A stretch of DNA of 64,000 nucleotides, from positions 1,900,058 through 1,964,057 of the forward strand of contig JASVEC010000005.1 in NCBI GenBank assembly GCA_030770535.1. Direction: 5' to 3'. The notes under the pieces were generated by a model. The model was not told the origin of the DNA. It made no database searches and was given only the letters and a program-made list of their open reading frames with translations. Made by a program: the position numbers and the translations under genes. The DNA comes from Batkoa obscura (Eukaryota > Entomophthoromycota > Entomophthoromycetes > Entomophthorales > Batkoaceae). Of this stretch, positions 11,582-22,360 are shown in pieces. Numbering within the stretch: position 1 is the first letter of the stretch; each line of letters opens with the position of its first letter.

Positions 11582-13321
11582 ATGAAACTTTTATCCTCTT
11601 TACTATTATTACCTTGTTTAGTCCTTAGTAGTATCGTTAAGCAAGAGTGGACCTTAACAGAAGCCAAAATTGCACCAGACAACTATGTAGTTGATGGTGT
11701 TTTAATCAATGGTAACTTCCCTGGTCCACAGATCAATGCAGTTGCTGGAGACTCAATTGAAGTATTAGTACACAACAACTTACATAAGAATGTGACCATC
11801 CATTGGCATGGAATCACCCAAAAAGGTAGTGTCAAAGCTGATGGAGTACCTTTCATTACTCAAGCACCAATTGCAGCAGGGGCATCTTTTACTTATAAAT
11901 TTAATTTGTATGACCAATCGGGTACTTATTGGTATCATGCTCACACCGACATGGACGCTGAACATATTTATGGGGCATTGATTATTAAGGATAAACCAGA
12001 GATCTGGGCAGATGTAGTTAAATTTAACCCAAAGTATCAATACGATGAAGAATTAACCATTTTATTATCTGAAAGATGGCATAAAACTACTGAAGAATTG
12101 ATTTATGGATTAAATAATCAACCTTTTAAATTTAGTAATCAATCTCAAAGTATATTAACAAATGGAAGAACTTATCAAAAATGGGATAATAATTTGAATG
12201 GTGGCACTCAAGCCGATTTAAATCGATTCAATTATGGCTTCAGTGTTACTAATGTTAAGCCAAATAAAACGTATAGAATAAGATTGATTGCTGGAAATGG
12301 ATATTCTTTATTTACTTTTAATGTTGACAAGCACAACTTAACAATCATTGAAGCTGAAGGTACCATTGTTGACCCAATAGATGTAGACAGAATGGAATTA
12401 AGCAGTGGTCAACGATATTCGGTATTATTAAAAACAAATCAAAACGTTGATAACTATTATATGTATACTCAAGTAAGTGATGAATTACGTCCTGAAGCTC
12501 GTAAACCAGTAGCCAAAAATGGGGTTGCTATTTTACATTATGATGGTGCTAGCCCTGTTGATCCTTTAATTCGAGCCGACAAACAAGTACCTGGATTACA
12601 ATATGAATACTCTCATTGGGTAGAATCTCAACTTTTTACTTCTCAATGGTATAATAAAGGCTTATCAAGTCATTATTACCCAGTCCCTAAGAAAGTGAAT
12701 AAGGAAATTAACCTTATTGTTACCTTAAGAAAGCCAGGAAATTTATCTAGATGGTTTGTTAATGACGTTGAAAATACCCCAAGATCTACTGTTTTGATTG
12801 ATGATATGGAAGCTGGAAGATATCAACCAACTCAGGGTATTTATGAAATCAATGAGGGCGATGATGTCCAACTCATTGTTCAACATACTATGCCAACCGG
12901 CAAAGCATGTGAAGTTCATCCATGGCATTTACATGGCCATTCATTTTATGTAGTTGGTCATGGTAACGGTTTTTATAATCCAGCAGTTGATGGACAAAAG
13001 ATTGATGACTATTTAGCAACAACTAAAAATCTACCAGTTTTAAGAGATACTTATAGTCAATTTATTACTGATATTCCTGAAGTTGGAAAAAAATTGAATC
13101 AAACAAATTCAAGACTTGGCCCACTTAATATCCATGAAGATATGTTTTCCGGGTTAAAAGAATTAAAGGATAAATCCCTTAATGCAGATGATTTACCCTG
13201 TGGTTGGTATGCTATTCGTTTTAAGGCTAACAATCCAGGCTCCTGGTATATGCATTGCCATATGTCCCCACATATCATTATGGGCAAGGTGGTTGTCATC
13301 AACTATGTACCTAAGAAATAA
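11582..13321 (+). CDS. Secreted multicopper oxidase (laccase/ascorbate-oxidase-like)
   Basis: Intronless, 579 aa, opening with a signal peptide (MKLLSSLLLLPCLVLSS). Three cupredoxin domains carry the four copper motifs: HWHG (H74, H76), HAH (H119, H121), HPWHLHGH (446-453) and HCHMSPH (558-564). Family enzymes oxidise phenols, ascorbate or Fe(II) in the cell wall or medium and reduce oxygen to water. The last motif has the ascorbate-oxidase layout (HCH-x2-PH-x2-MG), but the residue ten after the copper-binding cysteine is Lys569, where Met, Leu or Phe is usual. The protein ends ten residues later with no membrane anchor or GPI signal, so it is probably a soluble secreted enzyme and not a Fet3-type ferroxidase. 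Substrate is unknown. It is followed by another secreted-protein gene. Confidence 0.9.
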   Translation: MKLLSSLLLLPCLVLSSIVKQEWTLTEAKIAPDNYVVDGVLINGNFPGPQINAVAGDSIEVLVHNNLHKNVTIHWHGITQKGSVKADGVPFITQAPIAAGASFTYKFNLYDQSGTYWYHAHTDMDAEHIYGALIIKDKPEIWADVVKFNPKYQYDEELTILLSERWHKTTEELIYGLNNQPFKFSNQSQSILTNGRTYQKWDNNLNGGTQADLNRFNYGFSVTNVKPNKTYRIRLIAGNGYSLFTFNVDKHNLTIIEAEGTIVDPIDVDRMELSSGQRYSVLLKTNQNVDNYYMYTQVSDELRPEARKPVAKNGVAILHYDGASPVDPLIRADKQVPGLQYEYSHWVESQLFTSQWYNKGLSSHYYPVPKKVNKEINLIVTLRKPGNLSRWFVNDVENTPRSTVLIDDMEAGRYQPTQGIYEINEGDDVQLIVQHTMPTGKACEVHPWHLHGHSFYVVGHGNGFYNPAVDGQKIDDYLATTKNLPVLRDTYSQFITDIPEVGKKLNQTNSRLGPLNIHEDMFSGLKELKDKSLNADDLPCGWYAIRFKANNPGSWYMHCHMSPHIIMGKVVVINYVPKK

Positions 13322-14747
13322 GCAAAGAGTTATTATATAATAAATCATTTAATTTCTAAATTTTTATATAGTCTATAAATGAGTGAATTTTATTAAATTG
13401 TGTTGAATATATAAGAAAACAAAATAATAGTGTCAAATATTCTAAAAATAAGATTGGCTTTTGATATCTTATTAAATTTTATGTCGTACATATTAATTAA
13501 TTATTTTGTTTCATAATTGTACTTTATCTTTAGATGTAAATAATAATTAGATATCCCCTATGTTAACAAATAATCAAGTGTAAATAAGTTTATGTTAATA
13601 TATTTTTGTTTTACCATTTTGTTCATTTTTTATGCAGTATATTTTTAAAAAACATAATCGTCAAATACTTACATTGCAAACAATAGTTCCTTAACTATAG
13701 AAAGCAAACCTATGTAATTTTCATAATTACAGATCCTTAAATTCAATCATAAAAAATACAATTGAAATTACAAATCATAACTAAGCTATAAGGTTGAATT
13801 TTAAAAAGAAATCGAAGTTATTATAAACAGCTGAAAAAATTTAGCAAACAGACATTATTATCACCCTCATTATTAATACATTGAAGTGAAATTTTAAAAA
13901 TAGCTTTAAAATTATCAATCACATACTTAAAATAACTCACCTAATGCTATGTTAGACTGATAAGCTTTACTTTTAAATATTAGTTCAATATATTTTATTT
14001 CTCGGGTTATTTCCAATGTTTGTATGTAATTTCATTATATAAAATAACGTCCTTGTATTGAATGTTATCTTATATAGCTTAAAGTTTCCAAAATCAGGAC
14101 TTTTGTTTTGTTTTTTTTGAATAAAACGGTGAGTTTATGTGAAACTTTGACTAATAGGTAGGTTACAAAAAACCATACTGATAATGTTTTTTTACTAAAT
14201 CTATAAATAAAATACATGGTTTTAATAAGTTTAAAATTAAACGTTATAAGCATCTGATAAATTAATTTAAAATATACTAATAATAGAAAGTTAATATAAT
14301 GAATATCGGTATTCCTTATAAATCAAAAATGAAAAGTATTTTATAAATAATATTTCAGCGTTTTTATAAAAGAAGTTTACCTTAGATTTACAATAATTGA
14401 GAACTTGTAATTACTAAACGGTTAACTTTAAAAATAGCAGTAAAAAATATTCAAAAATGATAACATTTTATAATATCCCTTAAATAGATATTATCGTGAC
14501 TAGCTTTATTTCTAGATTTCAATACAAAAGTTCTAAAAATAAAATTCTTATTATCCTAACATTTATTTTTAGTTAAAAATTGCTTACATGTCATAAATAT
14601 ATAATTTATCATACTTATTTTCCCGGCTTATGGCTTGTCACCATGATTTGAAAGTTCTCGTATGTTATGTAATATTAATGTGTAAAGTTTGCAAAATACT
14701 ATATAAACCTATCTAAATAGATTAATATTAAAACAAATTATTTCAGA
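13322..14747. other. AT-rich intergenic region
   Basis: No gene or repeat is recognised; a 62-codon minus-strand ORF near 14.1 kb has no coding look. The TATA box of the next gene is at the right end. Confidence 0.5.
14700..14707 (+). promoter_or_regulatory. TATA box of the modular secreted protein gene
   Basis: TATATAAA followed by CC, 40 bp before the ATG at 14748. Confidence 0.45.
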
Positions 14748-16184
14748 ATGAAAATTATAAACGTAGTTACTTTATTGACTATTTTAGACATAACCTATTC
14801 CTTGTCTTTGGAAAACCTTCAACCAAGGGCTTACTTAGGAGTAAACAATGTGTCTCATTTAAAGAGAAGAGGATATGGCCCCATTGCCGCTGCATATAAT
14901 TTCCAATCAAGATTAACAGCAGCCACTACTGAACCTGGATTTGATGCCATTATGAATGATTGTAATAATGCTTACACTACTCTTTTGGTCAAAGATCCAT
15001 CCCAACAAAATGCTATTGCTCTCCAAAATGAAATTGTATATATCAAAGAGCAGTTTAGTGTGTATAAGAATAATTACTTTTTGACCCATCCTACAAGCCC
15101 CTCCTCTAGCTCAACTCCCAGCTCTTCTTCAACTGCTACATCTTCTTCAAGCACTTCAACCTCAACTTCTGCACCTGGGAGCTCAACAACTGCAAGCTCC
15201 ACAACAACCTCTAGCAGCAATCCGAATCCAACCGAATTTCCACCAGGCCAAACCATATTCCAACGCTGTGATTTAGAAAACAAGATCAAAAATGCTCAGA
15301 AAAGAGATGAATTAAATACCATCTACAGCTCATGTGGTTTAGCTTACAATCAATTATTAAACCATGACCCCAGTAAAGTTAATGAGTTGAATACAGAATG
15401 GCTTAAGGTTCAGGAAAGAATCAAGAGAGCTTATGAAGAATTCAAGGATCCTACTACTACCAATCCTCCTGTTACTAGTACTACTACCGGTACTACTACT
15501 GTCACCACTACAACTAGCACAACTACCCCTCCTGTTACTACTACCACTACTACCACTACATCTTCTGGCCCCACCCCTACTGGGGTTCCAAGCGGTCAAA
15601 CCATTACTCAACGCTGCGATCTTGAAAGCAATATCAATAAAGTATCTAAGATGGAGCAATTTGACCTGCTTGTTAACTTATGTAGCAAATCATATAGTGA
15701 TATCTTAACTGCTTATCCAAGTAGAATCAACGATTTGAACAGTGAATGGCAAACTGTTGTAAATAGGATCCAAGCTGCTAAGATTCAATTTGCTGCTGGA
15801 AATAAACCAACTTCTAGTACTGCTACTGCTACAACTACCCCACCTGTAACTACAACTACTGCTACTGCTACTACCGGCTCTATTACCACTACCACTACTC
15901 CAAGCACTACTGTCACTACCACTACTACATCCTCTGGCCCTACTCCTACTGGAGTTCCAAGTGGGCAAACTGTCACCCAACGTTGTGACCTTGAGAATAA
16001 TATCAGCAAGGTAAAGAAAATGGTTGAATTTGATACCATCGTTAACTTATGTAGTAAGGCTTACAGTGATATCTTAACTGCTTATCCAGGTAGAATCAAT
16101 GATTTGAACAGTGAATGGCAAACTGTTGTAAATAGGATCCAAGCTGCTAAGATCGCCTTTGGTACTAAAAATCCAGGTAGCTAA
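14748..16184 (+). CDS. Secreted modular protein: four related helical modules joined by Thr/Ser-rich linkers
   Basis: Intronless, 478 aa, unknown family. A signal peptide is followed by a dibasic site (SHLKRR, near residue 40), suggesting Kex2-type cleavage. Four related ~60-residue modules follow. Modules 2-4 begin with a GQT-x2-QRCDLE motif and share a second cysteine (LCSKSYSDILTAYP) and an end block EWQTVVNRIQAAK. Module 1 is more distant and has one cysteine. Modules 3 and 4 are nearly identical, a recent duplication. Linkers are Thr/Ser/Pro-rich and likely heavily O-glycosylated. The plan resembles fungal wall or host-surface proteins with small cysteine modules on mucin-like stalks, but I cannot name the module family and assign no function. 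Base composition is richer in C than its surroundings because of the Thr codons. There is no GPI signal at the end. Confidence 0.8.
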   Translation: MKIINVVTLLTILDITYSLSLENLQPRAYLGVNNVSHLKRRGYGPIAAAYNFQSRLTAATTEPGFDAIMNDCNNAYTTLLVKDPSQQNAIALQNEIVYIKEQFSVYKNNYFLTHPTSPSSSSTPSSSSTATSSSSTSTSTSAPGSSTTASSTTTSSSNPNPTEFPPGQTIFQRCDLENKIKNAQKRDELNTIYSSCGLAYNQLLNHDPSKVNELNTEWLKVQERIKRAYEEFKDPTTTNPPVTSTTTGTTTVTTTTSTTTPPVTTTTTTTTSSGPTPTGVPSGQTITQRCDLESNINKVSKMEQFDLLVNLCSKSYSDILTAYPSRINDLNSEWQTVVNRIQAAKIQFAAGNKPTSSTATATTTPPVTTTTATATTGSITTTTTPSTTVTTTTTSSGPTPTGVPSGQTVTQRCDLENNISKVKKMVEFDTIVNLCSKAYSDILTAYPGRINDLNSEWQTVVNRIQAAKIAFGTKNPGS

Positions 16185-16638
16185 AGGATTAATGTGAAAT
16201 TGTGATTAATATTATTAGCATTTATTAATAATATTAGTTTTTTTGATGTATAGTATTTTATTCAATTATGTTCATATTATTTAGTAAATAAATACGAATT
16301 TACGGAAAACGTTTTAATCAAATAATTTAATTTACTAATTTGATATATCTTCACAACTTAATACAATCAATTAAAATGAAAGCCAATAATACTAGTATTC
16401 ATTAGTAATGCTAGGGCTATTTTTTGTATTATTTTATCCAAGTCTGATTATTTTACATGTAGTAAATATATTAAATGCTAAGAAAACTATTGCCTCAAAT
16501 CAATTATTAATAAAATTGATTTTTATACAAAAATAACACCTTAATAATAACACAAATAATTCTTTAATTAAAACTCTAAAGTTTACTTAAAAAGCCTAAA
16601 CTACGATAAATCAACTTAACTTTAATAGTATATTTAAT
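16185..16638. other. Intergenic spacer between convergent genes
   Basis: AT-rich; nothing recognised. Confidence 0.5.
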
Positions 16639-18080
16639 TTAATGGTTACTTTGGAAACCTAATTTAGATAAGGAGCTATTCAAAACCTCAAAAACTTTAT
16701 CTACATGTCCACGAGAGGCATCTAGAGCACTTAGTCCCATATGTCTATTTCATTGTTATTATTAATTTTAGAAAATAAAAGTAAGCCTTACCCAATACGG
16801 AAATACTTAGTAGAAATAGCAGGGTGTAAACCGCCAGCTAATACTACACCATCAGATGAGATTGCTTTGAGCAATTCTTGACCTTGAATACCCTCTGGAT
16901 AATAAATGGTGGTCATTGTATTCGCTGCACAATCTTCGCTTTGAGTGACCTTTAAACTGTGTTAATACCTGAACATTATTAGCATGAATAAAACCTACGG
17001 TTTTTAACCCTAAAGCTTTAATTTTGCTACGAAACTCTTTAGCTACCTTGCGGTGAGTTTCAAATACCTTTTCCATACCATGACTCAATATTTGAGTTAA
17101 GGACACATTGAGAGCATTAATCAATTGTACTGCTGGAGTACCAAAATAGCTGGGCTTACGTGCTTCATAAGCATTCATAACTTCACAAATTAAATAAATT
17201 AAAGTACACAAAAAAGCTAATAAAAATTACTTGGAATCCAACTCTTTAAATTACAATAATAATTTGGTACTGGGGTTTTACGAGATTCAAATCTTTTCTA
17301 TAAAATATTAACAAAACTAGAAAAACAATCAAATTTGAACTTACAATTCCTTTTTTTGAAATCATGAAGATACATAAACCTGGTGGGACACCAATTGCTT
17401 TTTGTGATGCGGTATGAATTACATCGATACCCCATTCATCAAACCTTAATTCTTCAGCTGCTGCAGAACAAACACCATCAACAACAATTAAGGCTTCTGG
17501 CAAGATAGAGCGTACTAAACTAGAAATCTCTTTTACATCTGATAACACACCAGTAGAAGTATCTACTTGAGTAATGGTGACCATTTTGTAGTCTTGTTTT
17601 TTCAACTCATTTTCAATGTCACTAAGCTGATGCTTATCGCCTAATTTTGAGCTTAGTTTAGTAGCTTTGGCACCATAAGTTTCTAAACTAAATTTATGAT
17701 TAATTAATTTTAAACTTATTCATAGCTTTTTACCATTCTGCAAATCTATCGCCAAAAACTCCGGTGGATAAAACTAATACTCTATCATCTTTTTCTAGTA
17801 AGTTACTTGCAACTGTATCCCAGCCTAAAACTCCAGATCCTGATAAGATAAATGGCTGAGCATCAGAGCTTAAGAATACCTTTCTCAACTTTTCTAAAGA
17901 ATCCCCAAAGATTTCAATAAAATCTGGAGCTACATGAGAAGTTGATTTCACACTCATGGCACTCAATACGTCTTCATGGAACTCAATAGGCCCTATAGAT
18001 TGTTTTATTCACTTATAATATTTAATAACTTGAATTCAATTACCTGGAATCATACATAATTTGTGTTGTTGGCTGTTCAT
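16639..18080 (-). CDS. AGX1: Alanine-glyoxylate / serine-pyruvate aminotransferase
   Basis: Product of 383 aa. Eight exons on the minus strand: 18044-18080, 17734-17992, 17345-17687, 17231-17297, 16999-17180, 16792-16949, 16639-16744, all in phase. (Counted without the tiny junctions this is seven coding blocks.) It is a class V PLP-dependent aminotransferase: IPGPIEFHEDVLSAMS at the start, VVDGVCSAAAEELRFDEWG, the Schiff-base lysine in TASQKAIGVPPGL, then YEARKPSYFGTPAVQLI and FRIGHMGLSAL. It would make glycine from glyoxylate and alanine. No peroxisomal C-terminal signal is seen (the end is QSNH) and no mitochondrial leader, so a cytosolic place is likely. The 49-nt intron at 16950-16998 stays open for some codons, but only its removal restores the conserved NTMTTIYYPEG block. 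Confidence 0.93.
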
Positions 18081-19397
18081 TTTTTTTATTTCTTATAAAA
18101 TAATGTTAAGATTAACAGTTTTTATTAGTTTACTTTTGATACGTCATTTCAAGTGTTATTAAACCCGAGTTATTATAAAAAATAGACACTTTCAATGTGA
18201 TTATCAGTAGTTGGCCAATCAGTTTCATTTTGTATATGGCATTTCATTTTCATACTTTTACTTTTATTCTTCACTGAAAATTCATTCTAAAACAACTTTT
18301 TAAAGTAAATCTATTTAGAACTTTGACATATTTTTATAAAATTATAAATGGATGATTTTATAAATAAAGATAATGTAACTTTTGTAGGCTATAGTTGAAG
18401 CTCTATAATAGCTGAATAACTCTAATGTGTTATTAGTCGTCAAAAATGATCCTTTAGATGTTAACAATAGCAATAAACTTCAATATATAGAAAGAAGGAA
18501 GTTCTATGGCGGGTTTTAGATAACTATAGCTACAATATAAAAAAATATAAAGTTTAGCACTTGCTTACAAAATATTCAACTTTAATCTATTGACATTGTA
18601 CTTATATTTGTTATTAATAGTAATAGATAAAAATCCTTTCTATTAAATGAACTAATATCCGTGAAATAAAAATTATAGCAATTAACGATAATCACCAATA
18701 AAATTATCCTATCACCTTTTTTTATAACTTCAATTTTATTAGAGTTGTGATATGTCATTTTTTCCTTACCATTGTTATCATTATTTTATCATTATTGTTT
18801 TACTATTGGGGATGTATTTTCTTAAGAACTTTACTAACAATTTTTCCGCTCAAATAGTGCTTGAAAAATGGAGAAAGTAATGAAACCAAAAAAAACATCC
18901 CCATCATTAAAATTGGGTTTTTTAGTAATTGCTTTTATTAATTTCAATATATAACATAATTTTTAGCTTTAAAAGCAATTAGTATTCAATAACCAAAATT
19001 TATATAAACAATTTAAAGATTATGCATAACATTAGATAAAATCATGGTTTTTTTTGTACAAAGTCTCTAATAAACATGGTCTGAAACTTATAGTTTAAAA
19101 ATTAAATCAATCTGGGATATTATTATATTATCTTTTTGAAAATTTACTACCTTTAAAGCTTTATACTTATTATTTGTGAAACGGTGATTTCATCTTACTT
19201 AATTAGTATATACTACTTATTACCTTTATATATAATCCTTTTCGATTATAATTTAATCTATCATCCATTTAATGTGTAAATAGTTTTAAGCTGCTTAAAA
19301 ATTAAATAAATGTAGAATAAGACTTATCATACATAACAAAAATAATTCAAAGTCCATAATAAAACCATCCTATTTAATAATAAAATTAACTTGTATT
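18081..19397. other. AT-rich intergenic region with one MITE-like copy
   Basis: No gene is recognised. One MITE-like copy lies at 18808-18902. Confidence 0.5.
18808..18902 (+). mobile_element. MITE-like element, copy 4
   Basis: A 95-bp copy with intact GGGGATGT and ACATCCCC ends. The flanks are TATT and ATCA, so the target duplication is not preserved. Confidence 0.75.
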
Positions 19398-20540
19398 TTA
19401 AACTAAACCGCAGATGGTAAGATCCCTCATTTGTAAAAGAATATCCTCAATATCGGCATCTAATTGATTAGGTGCTTTATTAGCCCCAGGTAAAAATGCA
19501 TGAATGTTATCAAAAGTCTCTGAAGCTTGGGCAGCATATTGTAACTGAGATTTAACCAAAGCTTCAAATGAGGGATCTAACAAGTCCAATCTAGAATCCA
19601 CTAAACGAGGTATTTCAGTGATTAATTGATTATTAATGGCCTCATAAACTTCCTGTGCTTCCTTAGCGGCCATTTCTGCCTATTTTTTTAATAGATAATA
19701 GAATTTTAATTTTATCGTTTGATTCTATAAATTTAAGTTTACCTTTGAAACCTTGATCGGATCTTCACTGGGTTTTTGCAATAATTTGTGAGCTTTCGTA
19801 CGAGCAGCATCAAAATCCAATAATTTGTTTTGTCTTCTTTTAATTGTATCATTAATCATTGGAAAGTGAGCTATCATTCTTCCTAATGGATCTAAGTTTG
19901 TGCTTTTTACATTTGTCTCCTATTTGAAAAAAATTAAGTTATTGATTTTGATTAGTTTTTTGGTAATTACTAATTCTGCTAACGCCTCATTCTCTAAATT
20001 TTGTATCACTTGATTATACTTCTCTGCACTTTGTTGTTGCTGTGGTTGATCTACCATTGCAATACTGATTAACTCCGCTATACGACGTTGTGAGTTTGTT
20101 AATGCTATTAACTTGTTAACCATTTTGAATATTTAATTGAGTTTTTGGATTACCAGTAATTGAATCAAGATAGCCTCTAGTTTCAGTATGTAACTTATCT
20201 AAGTTGGATTCCAAACTATAAATTATAATTATTTCATTTCATTTTCATTTTTTCTCTAATTGCTAGCTACCTTTTAAACCTCCTTTTTTCTTCTTCAAAC
20301 TCTTCATCAACCTAATTTTCATTTAGTATCCCATTTATCTACTTCGTTATCTATGACATTACCGTTTTTTCAACCGCTCCAGCTTTTTGCATTAACTAAG
20401 TTTCCAATTAGTATCCTTTTTTACATATTTATTAATTTACTTACAGTGGTACCAGCACGATTGATGCTTTTTACGAAACCTGACCTAGTCAAATATTAGT
20501 TATATACATATTGTCATATTTACTTATTTTACCAACTCAT
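19398..20540 (-). CDS. RVS161: Rvs161/Hob3/BIN3-type BAR-domain protein
   Basis: Product of 258 aa (yeast Rvs161 has 265). Eight exons: 20533-20540, 20445-20484, 20363-20395, 20271-20311, 20154-20215, 19971-20104, 19743-19919, 19398-19679; phases agree throughout. The first exon is only 8 nt (MSW plus part of a codon). The start reads SWSGFVKSINRAG, as in the family. BAR signature parts follow: DSITALTNSQRRIAELI, KRRQNKLLDFDAARTKAHKL and DPSFEALVKSQLQYA near the end, closing on TICGLV. BAR dimers sense and bend membranes; Rvs161 works in endocytic vesicle scission, actin organisation and cell fusion. There is no SH3 domain, so it is the Rvs161 and not the Rvs167 branch. Confidence 0.92.
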
Positions 20541-21082
20541 TTTAAATTATTATAAAAAGACTAAAAAAAACAATAAATGCTAAGTTTATAATTAGAACTA
20601 TTTTTAGTCCCTATTAACGACTAAGTCAAAATTATCGAAATTAATTGGTGAAGATTGTTTCCTTAACTTTTCAAATTTAATTGGGAAAATTTGTATTTAT
20701 TTTTACTTCATTTATCAAAAAATCGAGTTTTTTTACAAACCTTGAAAGTACAAAGCATCTTGTTTATTTGTAGTTAGTAACGAAGTTAATAGTATAATGA
20801 AGAATCCATTGTAGCAATTTGGGGCACAACCTTAGTAGCTAAGTATAAAAGCAACAGTTTGTGAAATTTTATCTAAATAACAAAACAGGATTTTAAAAAA
20901 ACCAAGCCTACACTTTAAGAAACAATACAGCTATTACAGCTCTATTCCAACCTAACTATTCCATTCAATAGTAAACATAGTAAATCAAATCAAAGAATCA
21001 AATTTTAAAAATTAGTCAAAAAAAATAATCAGTTTTAAAAATTACCTCAAATCAGATTATAAGTCACAATAGTCATGTAAAT

Positions 21083-21178
21083 GGGAATGTATTTTTGTTT
21101 AAGAATTTCACTAATAGTCTTTTCAGTTGAATAGTGTTTAAAAAATAGAAAAAGTGATGAAACCAAAAAAACATCTCT
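21083..21178 (+). mobile_element. MITE-like element, copy 5 (diverged)
   Basis: A 96-bp copy with eroded ends (GGGAATGT and ACATCTCT). The left flank is AAAT and the right flank no longer matches. Confidence 0.7.
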
Positions 21179-21438
21179 AACCGTTATATTTAAAATTTAC
21201 ATAATAAACTAATAAAGTTTGCAAAGCATGTAAAATTACATTATTTAAGTTAAAAATTTTATAAAATATAATGTAAAATATAATATCAAATACATGTTAT
21301 GATAGTTTTTACAAATACCTTCATTTTGTTTTATTTTATTATCTTACATCAATAAAATAAATTTATATAAAAATATATTAATTTATTAGATAATTATTTC
21401 AACTTTACTTTTTTAGCTCAATAATTAAAAAAACATAT

Positions 21439-21534
21439 GGGGATGTATTTTTTATTTAAGGATTTTACTAGCAATCTTTTCACTCAGATAGCGCTTAAAA
21501 ATAGAAAAGCAATGAAACCAGAAAAAACACCTCC
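21439..21534 (+). mobile_element. MITE-like element, copy 6
   Basis: A 96-bp copy starting GGGGATGT and ending CACCTCC, flanked by ATAT on both sides. Confidence 0.78.
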
Positions 21535-21759
21535 ATATTTATATTATATTGCTAAATTAATATTTTAACTCTAAAAATTATATGTATGCTAAATTGATAA
21601 TATTTAGCTGCCATATTGATGCTTGTTTCAGCTTAATAGCGCTATTTTTAAAAATCATATATATAAAAACCTACATTATTTAAATTATCACTTATTACTA
21701 AAGGCTGCTATATTAGTCTTAGTTTAGCAATATTTTTTTTGTTGTAGTGTAGTGCTATA

Positions 21760-21909
21760 ATGAGAAACTTAGAAAAAGTAGGAAAGCCTGTATGTAAGAA
21801 ACATTCTAATAAAGTTAAAGGCAAAGAATTATACTTGAAAAGGTATTTGACTAAAATCTTTATTAATAGCTTAACTAAGATGGATGAAGAAGAGCACCAA
21901 TTGAACTAA
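21760..21909 (+). CDS. Doubtful small ORF, Lys-rich
   Basis: A 49-residue ORF (MRNLEKVGKPVCKKHSNKVK...) standing alone just before the 15-bp tandem repeat. No family is recognised. Its amino-acid mix is less biased than random AT-rich ORFs here, which is the only reason to list it; it may be a fragment or chance. Confidence 0.15.
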   Translation: MRNLEKVGKPVCKKHSNKVKGKELYLKRYLTKIFINSLTKMDEEEHQLN

Positions 21910-21934
21910 ATAAACTATAGCAAGAGAAATTGCT

Positions 21935-22034
21935 ATTTTGTTTATTTTTATTTTGTTTATTTTTATTTTGTTTATTTTTATTTTGTTTATTTTTATTTTG
22001 TTTATTTTTATTTTGTTTATTTTTATTTTGTTTT
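21935..22034. repeat. 15-bp minisatellite, about 6.7 copies
   Basis: The unit ATTTTGTTTATTTTT is repeated head to tail with almost no variation. This points to recent slippage expansion. Confidence 0.9.
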
Positions 22035-22360
22035 GTTTTTAAATAGTGTTTTATGTAAAGTACAACTAATACCAAACTAAATACTTGCTTCTTGTCTCCA
22101 ATTTAAAGTATAAAAAAGGTAGCGTCGTAGCTTTAAAATAATTAAATAATTTGTACTATAGTTTGAATAATCATGTCGTTAATAAGCATATATGTATACT
22201 AATAACTAGTTTACTTTGTAAATAATTGATACTTACTATTGCTATTATGTTCATGTTAGAAGATTAAAACAAATCAAAAATGAAAATAAAAGCACTTTTT
22301 TTTATAGCTAATAAACATATTTTATTTAAATTTTATAGAGTTTAAAACATCAAATGCAGC

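Larger units (their letters stand above)
20541..22360. other. Intergenic region with two MITE-like copies and a minisatellite
   Basis: No firm gene. It contains MITE-like copies at 21083-21178 and 21439-21534, a 50-codon Lys-rich ORF (21760-21909) and a 15-bp tandem repeat. Confidence 0.5.

Noticed and set aside
11780-13302. Minus-strand ORFs inside the multicopper oxidase gene
   Set aside because: They are antisense shadows of a gene with clear copper motifs, signal peptide and full length.
15074-16039. Several long open frames on the minus strand and a shifted plus frame inside the modular secreted protein gene
   Set aside because: They are mirror images of the Thr/Ser-rich linker repeats; such codon repeats stay open in several frames. 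None has a signal or known domain.
21935-22034. CRISPR-like array
   Set aside because: The 15-bp units are directly adjacent with no unique spacers, and the host is a eukaryote.
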